A stretch of 64,000 nucleotides of DNA, from assembly GCA_954871525.1 (NCBI GenBank), contig OX940862.1:42711732-42775731 (forward strand), in the 5' to 3' direction. The notes under the pieces are model-generated. The model made no database searches. It had not been told where the DNA came from and saw nothing but the letters and a program-made list of their open reading frames with translations. This document shows positions 57,076-64,000 of this stretch, piece by piece; position 1 is the first letter of the stretch, and each line of letters begins with the position of its first letter. The position numbers and the translations under genes were made by a program. The DNA comes from Parietaria judaica (taxonomy: Eukaryota; Streptophyta; Magnoliopsida; Rosales; Urticaceae).

Positions 57076-57503
57076 TATATATTCAAGCCTTTTTACGGCA
57101 ACGGGGTTGTTGGAATTAAAATTAAAACTTAAATATGAGAAGAAAGTGGGTCCGTTTTCTCTTTCTACTTTCTTTGTTTACACTTTACAATACAGTAGTA
57201 TATAAAGCTTTCTAACCTAGACAGATGATGAAGCTTTTTTTAACACTTTCATGGCGTTCCATTTTTTTTTTTGAATAGTTAGTATTTGCTCGAAGAAGTA
57301 TCTTTTTTTTTACACTACGTTGGACGATTATCGAGGACGAATATGGAAACGAAAATAGAGCGAAAATTCCAAAACGACGACGAATTATTATGGAAAACTT
57401 GCCGATGACCACCGGCATAAGAAATTTTTGTGATTTCCGGCGAAAACTGTCAAAATTTTTAACCTTGGGAAATATTATTGTTTGTTTGATAATGATAAGT
57501 TAG
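57076..57503. other. Spacer between LINE C and inverted-repeat element
   Basis: No gene. The part around 57320-57470 (GACGATTATCGAGG, TTTTTAACCTTGG) resembles the possible MITE at 48957-49424, so a worn relative may lie here. Confidence 0.35.
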
Positions 57504-57669
57504 GGCACCTGCGGTCAAATAGCCAAATTGAAATGACTCTTAATAGCAAAATTGAAACGTTTAATTAGCCGAATAGTTAACCTTTTTTTTTCTCTTTTCA
57601 AAATAACCAAATTGATGAGGTAGCTATTTAATAACAGATTTTATACCTATAATAGATTTTTAATTAACC

Positions 57670-57711
<42 letters not shown>

Positions 57712-57714
<3 letters not shown>

Positions 57715-58368
57715 CGAAAAAATGGATCAACACTTAAAGCGGCCAAAGTCTTGATTTTGGGCCGGGCCCAATGACCTTTTGACTATCAAAGGGGGTCTTG
57801 AAGCTTGATTCGTATTTCTTGATAAGCCGGAAATATCTTCCAGAACTCCGTCTCCGTATATCTTGCTGAAATAATGGAATAAACGTGAACTTTTAAGGGG
57901 ATACGGAGGGGGTGCCTCCGTATCCACCTCCGACGCTCAACATTAGTCGGGTATTTAAGTCGGGATATTTAAGAGAATGGAAAACGGAGGTTTTATCGCT
58001 TTAGAGCGTTTTTGTGTGAGTTGATCTGAGTTGTTCAAGTTACCGTTTTGATTGAAATGAGCTTCTTTTTATAGAAAGGTGCAGGGACCTCTTAGTAATT
58101 AATAATTACTTTGATGGGCCCCTGAGTAATTATGATATTGCTTACGCGGTGCGCGGTGCTTTTAATTAATTTAAAGCCCCTTTGTGGTAAAAGTAACAAA
58201 ACTTTTACTGTCTTTATTCGGGCCGATTCCCGTTGACTTTTTAGGTTGACTTTTTGCGCCGAGTCCCGCTGACTTTTTTGCGGTGAGCCCAGGTCGTCTA
58301 TGTGGACTTTGGGCAGGTTTTTTGGGCTGGGCCTTAATTTTTCTAGGCCTCGAAAAATACCCATAAGA
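57712..58368 (-). mobile_element. Small solo Tat-type LTR (LTR F)
   Basis: The plus-strand start TGTCGAAAAAATGG resembles the LTR E start, and the right end is CGAAAAATACCCATAAGA, whose complement matches the TGTTATGGGTA start of the D LTR with decay at the last bases. It carries the 22-bp conserved block at 57925-57946 and a TATA box (CTATAAAAA on the minus strand, about 58066-58075). It sits in an ATT microsatellite, so the 5-bp duplication (ATTAA/ATTAT) is ambiguous. Confidence 0.75.
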
Positions 58369-59009
58369 ATTATTATTATTATTATTATTCGTAAATAATT
58401 ACAAAAAGAAATTGATTAATCGTGCCTCATTACAGCTAATCACTATTTATTTAAAAAAAATAAAATTTTCAAAAATCAAAATGAAAAATTACAATTTATA
58501 TGATTTATTTTCAAAAATTATTTTATGAAAAATCAACGATATAACATATTAACGTGTATTAACAATATTATTTTTGCTTAAAAAAAAGAACATTTACTTA
58601 TTTTACAAAAAAAACTATACTAACATGTATTAACTAAGTTTATTTATATAAAAATAAAAAATCGTGATTAAATTTTTTAACAAAAAATGTACGCATAGTT
58701 GAATTTATACGCGAGAGTGTTTATTTTCAAAAATTAAAATTTTAAAAATTAAAATGAAACCAATAAATGTGGCCAGTCACGTATCAAATTGATAAATAAT
58801 TACCTATTATTATGCATATAATTCAAATTCAATTTAATTATTTAATTAATTAAAAAAATCAAATAATATCCACATGAGATCGTGTTCAGCATGTTGGCTG
58901 ACTATTTTATATAAATATGGATAGTATTTTCTCATTAATTAAATAATCAAATATTTTTATATGTTATTCAAATAATAATTTTCTTTTTTAATTAATGACC
59001 AAATAATAA

Positions 59010-59411
59010 TGTAACGCCCCGGCTGCTCAATCGAATCGACGACTGTCCCCACAAGCCAACACGAGTCTTTTCAGCGTGCTTTGTCCTCACTCGCACACTT
59101 CCCGAGAATCTTTCCCATGACGTCACCCATCCCAGGATTGCTTCAAAGCCAAGCACGCTTAACTTTAGAGTTTTTATGAACGGGCTACCGAAAAGAAGGT
59201 GCATTTTGTTGACATAGGTACTACCAATCAATCCGTTTAAGCATCGTCGACCATACAGTCCGATACCTGTATGATCTCTGATTACCGTGCAGTCCCATAC
59301 TTGCACAGTCTCGGGAACGTCCCATCAGCACATCCCCTTGCCCAGGCGATGTGGGACTGCACAATTTACCCGTTCTTGCCCTTGTGGCTAACGGGATGAG
59401 TGACTGTCAGA
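59010..59411 (-). mobile_element. 5S-rRNA-like (Cassandra-like) LTR insertion
   Basis: On the minus strand 59190-59100 reads as worn 5S rRNA. AAGTTAAGCGTGCTTGG (59149-59165) is the pol III A-box region, and GGGATGGGTGACGTCATGGGA (about 59112-59132) is the C-box region. The surrounding 400 bp start TGTAACGCCCC (plus strand) and end near TGACTGTCA. Carrying 5S sequence inside an LTR is the known mark of Cassandra TRIM elements; I assign it on that basis. The flanks AATAA occur on both sides if the end is placed at 59411. It is not a functional 5S gene. Confidence 0.6.
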
Positions 59412-59499
59412 AATAATTCCAACTGGTTATGTAAACGTGAATTAACATTATCCCCGAAAATAAGTGCATGAGTGTGGTGCAATTTACTTGGTTCCTTAG

Positions 59500-60200
59500 C
59501 AGGTTTTTAATACAATCTAACATCTAAAATAAATTGTGAATTAACCACATTAACACACGTTAATATCTAACAAAAATGTGTATTAACCACTTACAACCTA
59601 ATAACTAACAAAAACATGAATTAACCACATTAATACAATCTAATATGTAAAAACAATGTGAACCAACCACGTTAATACAATCTAAAATCTGCATACCAAC
59701 TAACCATTTGACAGTTATATAAGAGGTTCATATTGAAAGAAAAAATAAAATCAATTTTTATAGTGACGATGAACATCATGTGATGAAAAACTCGTACAAC
59801 CCAAATATCGATTTTATAACAACCACAATTGGAACATTATTTTTATCCCGATGCAGTTTCTGATCTCAAATTAGCCGTCGTTTCGAATGTCGTTTCCGTA
59901 GTCAGTGCCACAGCCGTTTACTTCTCTCTTGATCTCGTCCTCCTCATTATATTTAACATAAAAGTGAATTAACCATATTAATACAACCTAATATTTAACA
60001 TTAAAACAACCTAATGTCTAACAAAAACGTGTATTAACCACGTTAATACAACCTAATATCTAACAAAAACTAGAAGTAACCACATTAATACAATCTAATA
60101 ACCACATTAATACAATCTAATATATAACAAAAACAGAAATTAACCAGATTAATACAATCTAATATCTAACAAAAACCATGAATTAACCACATTGATACAA
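59500..60200. repeat. Degenerate minisatellite of about 45 bp
   Basis: Variants of AATTAACCACATTAATACAATCTAATATCTAACAAAAACGTG recur through 59510-59700 and 59945-60200, with an unrelated stretch (59700-59940) between them. Confidence 0.7.
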
Positions 60201-60569
60201 AATTCAAATTTATATAAATGAAAGTATAAATTTTGTTATCCATTATCTTAACAAATATATATATCAACCACGCGTATATTTTTTGTTAAAACTTTTAATC
60301 ACGATTTTTTATTTTTTAAAAAAATCAACTTAGTTAATACACGTTAATATAGTTTTTTCTGTAAAACAAGTAAATGTTCTTATTTTTAAGAAAAAGTAAC
60401 TTTGTTAATACATGTTAATATGTTTTATCCATGATTTTCAATGATATAATTTTAGAAAACAAACCGTATAATCTGTAATTTTCCATTTTGATTTTTGAAA
60501 ATTTTAATTTTTTAAAAATAAATCGTGATTAGTTGTAATTAGGCACAATTAATTATTTTCCTTTTTAAC

Positions 60570-60570
<1 letters not shown>

Positions 60571-60632
<62 letters not shown>
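60571..60632. repeat. (AAT)n microsatellite
   Basis: About 20 uninterrupted AAT units. It is the mirror of the ATT run at 57671-57711 in the other arm of the inverted-repeat element. Confidence 0.9.
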
Positions 60633-60765
60633 GTAAAATAAAAGGGTATTATAGGTATAAAATATGTTATTAAATAACCACCTCATCAATTAGCTATTTG
60701 CAAAGAAAAACGAAAAGTTCGCTATTTGGCTATTTAAACATTTCAATTTAGCTAGAGAACACTAA

Positions 60766-61965
60766 AAAAAATATACGATCTCTCAATCTCTCATTTGTAG
60801 TCGTTATTTCCAACAATCAATTCTTTTAGGCTACAATTAAGGAATATTATCTACATGTTATTCGAATTTGAGTTTCCCTGTAAAAAAATATTAATAGAAA
60901 AATCTTATCCAAAAATCAATAATTTGGTAGTTTTAATTTCTATTAATATGTTCGGACAATTTTTTTTAAAATGTTTGAAGAAAATAGACATTTGCCTCAT
61001 TAACCTTATAAAATGAACAAAACAATAATTGAAAAAAATACAAATAAAATGCTTCCATAATATATTATACGGATAAAAAAGTTCTTCCGTAGGGTCGATA
61101 CTGATATCCTCAATGATTTTAGGATAGATGTGAATCATTCATATAATACTCTTTTATTTCTAAAATATTGCATTTGTAATACAAGAATCAATATATCATA
61201 TGCAAAAACTTAAACGACATCTTAAAATACTCGCAATGCAAATACTCGTGATATGTTTTAATTTAAACATTTGGAATATCATAATGATTTTGAGTATTAA
61301 ATACAAATTCGCTTAATAAATATACGCTTATGATTGAGAAATATTGATGGGGAAATAAGTTAATTATGCAATAGGTCCTCCTGTTGGACATGTTCTTTCA
61401 AATAATATTTAATATTGGAAATACACAAAATGTGATGAATATTGTATAGATAGAAACAAAACTCACACTCTGGCATTTCGTACATGGTGCAGTTTGGCAG
61501 TGCTCTTTTTTTTTTTCTTTTTAAATTATAAAATAAAATAAAATGCCACTAGCAGTATAATAAAATACTCTTGATCACCAATGAATTGGCTAAGAATATG
61601 CAATAATCCAATTGCACGTTTATCTCTTTGATTCTCTCTCATTGAACATAATATTATAATAATTCTGATAAACTTTTGACATACAAGACCATGTACGACG
61701 ATTAATCAATTTGTTTTTTTCTTCTTCTGAATAATATATAATTACTCAATTTGTATATTGTAAGTACACCACTCATTTCACGCATATAATGTTATATAAT
61801 TCCTTATGACAGCAGGTTTAGAGAATACCTGGATTTTTAAATCGTTCATCATCCTTGTACACTTTCCATGCGTTCATTATTAAATCTCAAAGGAGTTATA
61901 CGACCTTAGACTTCTCATCTATATATATAATCTCTAATCATTTACAATGATTGAGTAGCTGATCA

Positions 61966-62007
<42 letters not shown>

Positions 62008-63016
62008 GATAATAATGTTTCGGCTAATAATCCGACCTCTTATCCAAACAATATCACATAGTATTATTTGAATGGAGTAAATTATGTCTTGAAGATACGT
62101 CTAAACGTCAGTGAATCCTCATAGCATCTCATGCACTCATTTTCTAAGATAACATAATAAGTGAGCACATTTAAACAATAACAACAATCAAACATATCAA
62201 ATAATATTTTATTATATATGAACATGTGAAAGCCAATCTTAAGATTTTTTTTCAAAATACGATAAAATTGGTTTAAAATTAGAAAACTATTTCTTAACAA
62301 ATTGTCCTTTATTTTTAAAAACAAACTACAGTTGGATGTTTTGACATTTCTTTTAAATTCACTGTAATTATGAGTTTTATTGAATTCACATTTCAAAAAA
62401 TAATTATTAAAATCTAGTTTCAACCAAATTAATCCCAGTCTTAATTTGAAATATATATTAGAAAACCCTTGCGCAAATACTCGGAGATGCTCCTTTTTCC
62501 ACAGTACAGAAATTGAAGTCGCTGCCGAGAACTGGTATTATTATGTCTCATTTCTACTTTGTATTTCTAGCTATTATTCTATTCTCTCTAAAACATCTTC
62601 GCCTTTCATCATTTTCTCCATTTCCTTTTTTTTTCGTCCCCCCTTATTCTCATTTATATGGTCTCTTACATTTTTCTTCTCCGAAAAATTTGTGATAGAA
62701 AACGACTTTATCTAAGTCGAGTTTCAATGAAAATGACATTATGAGTTGGAAAGAAATGCAAAAGACAGTCATGCAAGCTTGCAAGACGGCACGCGGTGAT
62801 GTAGACCCATGTTATAGTAAAAGGGGAAAAACTCTTAACCAAGAAATGTTGATTTTTTGGTTCATAATAATTTCCGACCCCTAATACATAAAGATGATTA
62901 CAATCTATACTATAATAAAATTTAAATTTTAACTAATTTTCAAATAGCTAGGTAACTAAAGATTAATTGCAAGGGTTCACTGAATATCCAATCAACGCAT
63001 ACAAGTAAATAAGCAA
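60766..63016. other. AT-rich intergenic DNA
   Basis: No gene or RNA recognised. A long TA run lies at about 61966-62002. The phrase TGTTGGACATGTTC at 61383 resembles the L-family LTR start, but the match does not continue. Minus-strand frames at 62082-62423 and 60905-61138 are AT-driven. Confidence 0.5.
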
Positions 63017-63021
63017 TAACT

Positions 63022-63424
63022 GTGGACCTAAGCTTTGACTTTGTCGACAAGTTTTTATTAGTTGGCTTTATTAGTACTTTTACTTGGTCACCAAGTTCAC
63101 TTGGTAGACAAGTTTCTTAGGGTAAAATAGTATTTTCATGTGTTAGTCATCTAGCTATATAAACACATGTTTTGTTGTATTTCAATAACTCCAACATTAG
63201 TAGTGCACTCGACATAATTCCTCCAAATTTTTATTCACCCTTCTTGCAAAGTCACTAATACATATAAATTTATATACACAACAAAGTGAGTGTATTTTGG
63301 TGGCTTTTACTCAGTCGCTTCCATTCATATCAGAGTGTGGTAGTGAGTAGTGAGGCTATTAGTCTGTCACGTCCCTCTCGCTTGATCGAGTATTTTTCGG
63401 CGACGATCGTTTTGGGAACCAACA
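63022..63424 (+). mobile_element. Solo LTR (LTR H)
   Basis: It starts TGTGGACCTAAGC and ends GGGAACCAACA, flanked by ATAAC on both sides (63017-63021, 63425-63429), a perfect 5-bp TSD. A TATA box (CTATATAAACAC, about 63153-63164) fixes the orientation. The 403 bp have no partner and no coding region, so the family is unknown; size and ends would suit a copia-type LTR. Confidence 0.82.
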
Positions 63425-63429
63425 ATAAC

Positions 63430-64000
63430 TACTTATTCTCCAAATATCTAGAAAATAATTTATGATTAATATGAACTCAAAATACCGATCATAATACCCT
63501 CATGGGACTCAAATGAGTGCCCCCTTTACATATTGTAAACTTGGTCATTTGTGTCACCTGTTCTTACACTGAGAATATCCAAGTCATGCGAGAGTACATT
63601 GTAACATTGGCCGATAGTGCCACCCCATTCAAAAAAAATAAAATAACGATCATAATATCTCCTAGGCTACAGCATACCCCTCGATCTCACGCTACACTAA
63701 TTACACTTGTGTAATAATATATATATATATCCTAATTTTGTACTAATGAGTAAAAATACTCTTGATTAACTTTGGATTAATGGCTAGCAATGTAATAATT
63801 CAGTCAGACGTTTACATTCTTGGATTTGGACTCTCTTTCATTAAACAATAAACGTTTCCGCTTTCCATGCACGATAATTAATCAACTTGCTGTTTCTCTA
63901 AGTCGGAGGATAATTAAATATACATTTTCTGAGTGCACCACATGTTTCATTATCGCAGCAGGTTAAAGAATATGTACACTTTCTATGCGTTCATTAATAA
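63430..64000. other. AT-rich spacer at window end
   Basis: No gene recognised. A TA run lies at 63718-63730. Confidence 0.5.

Larger units (their letters stand above)
57504..60765. mobile_element. Long inverted-repeat element with later insertions
   Basis: The left arm (57504-57711, resuming at 58369-58700) matches the reverse complement of the right arm (about 60240-60765). Matching landmarks are TTGATGAGGT then TATTTAATAACA and TTATACCTATAATA, an ATT microsatellite in both arms (57671-57711; 60571-60632), and TTTTATGAAAAATCAACG-type blocks. Without the two insertions (657 and about 400 bp) it would be about 2.2 kb with arms near 500 bp. Outer ends are worn and no TSD was found. It has no coding capacity. 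Confidence 0.65.

Noticed and set aside
57925..57946. The conserved 22-bp block as a host transcription factor site or CRISPR-like repeat
   Set aside because: All copies lie at the same place inside Tat-type LTRs; there are no spacers, and no occurrence outside LTRs was seen.
59100..59190. Functional 5S rRNA gene
   Set aside because: Too many substitutions and inserted bases between the A-box and C-box regions, no terminator T-run in place, single copy inside an LTR-like repeat.
61383..61440. Another L-family LTR start (TGTTGGACATGTTC)
   Set aside because: Similarity stops after about a dozen bases and no end or TSD follows.

Overview
The window is nuclear DNA from a flowering plant, probably a eudicot. 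It has one spliced protein-coding host gene, AT-rich spacers, plant-type L1 LINEs and Ty3/gypsy elements of the Tat lineage, which carry two RNase H domains and an antisense gene. Nothing visible fixes the species. The region is gene-poor and is built mainly from nested transposable elements. Most boundaries could be set by matching the bases on either side of each insertion (target-site duplications, TSDs).

Layout. 1-1100: an old fragment of a large LTR family (called L here), then a decayed gypsy integrase. 2581-7390: a 5'-truncated LINE on the minus strand, split by a 2.66 kb solo L LTR (3252-5915). 8684-9945: a solo Tat-type LTR (TSD CTCAA). 11035-12014: a Mutator-like foldback element (9-bp TSD) inside a degenerate minisatellite. 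12656-27048: a complete 14.4 kb Tat retrotransposon, element D (TSD ATATG). 27054-30816: AT-rich spacer with a minisatellite. 30824-47775: a three-layer nest made of a LINE (TSD ATGTTAT), an L-family LTR inside it (30877-45755, TSD GCTAC), and inside that a complete 12.1 kb Tat element, element C (32259-44396, TSD AATAT). 49754-51844: a full-length two-exon cytochrome P450 gene on the minus strand, the only plausible host gene. 52742-53905: a second Mutator-like foldback element (9-bp TSD). 53915-57075: a third LINE of another lineage. 57504-60765: a long inverted-repeat element carrying a small solo LTR and a 5S-rRNA-like (Cassandra-like) insertion. 63022-63424: a solo LTR (TSD ATAAC).

How the parts work together. 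Elements C and D share one architecture: LTR, PBS, gag, protease, reverse transcriptase, RNase H, a second archaeal-type RNase H, integrase, a tandem-repeat zone, an antisense gene, a polypurine tract, and the second LTR. The antisense gene of element C is the most striking object. Four exons and three small GT-AG introns (84, 84 and 81 nt) join without losing frame into about 870 codons. A TATA box lies upstream on the same strand. Two in-frame TAG codons break it. Element D carries the counterpart. Both elements look recently inserted, with about 1-2 percent divergence between their LTRs by eye, but both are damaged. Their stop codons fit C-to-T decay at CG and CHG sites, and element C has also lost a catalytic aspartate of its reverse transcriptase.

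Other structure worth attention: a 22-bp block identical in three otherwise different Tat LTRs, U3 regions packed with short perfect hairpins, and three tandem nested stem-loops in the transcribed part of the element D LTR.
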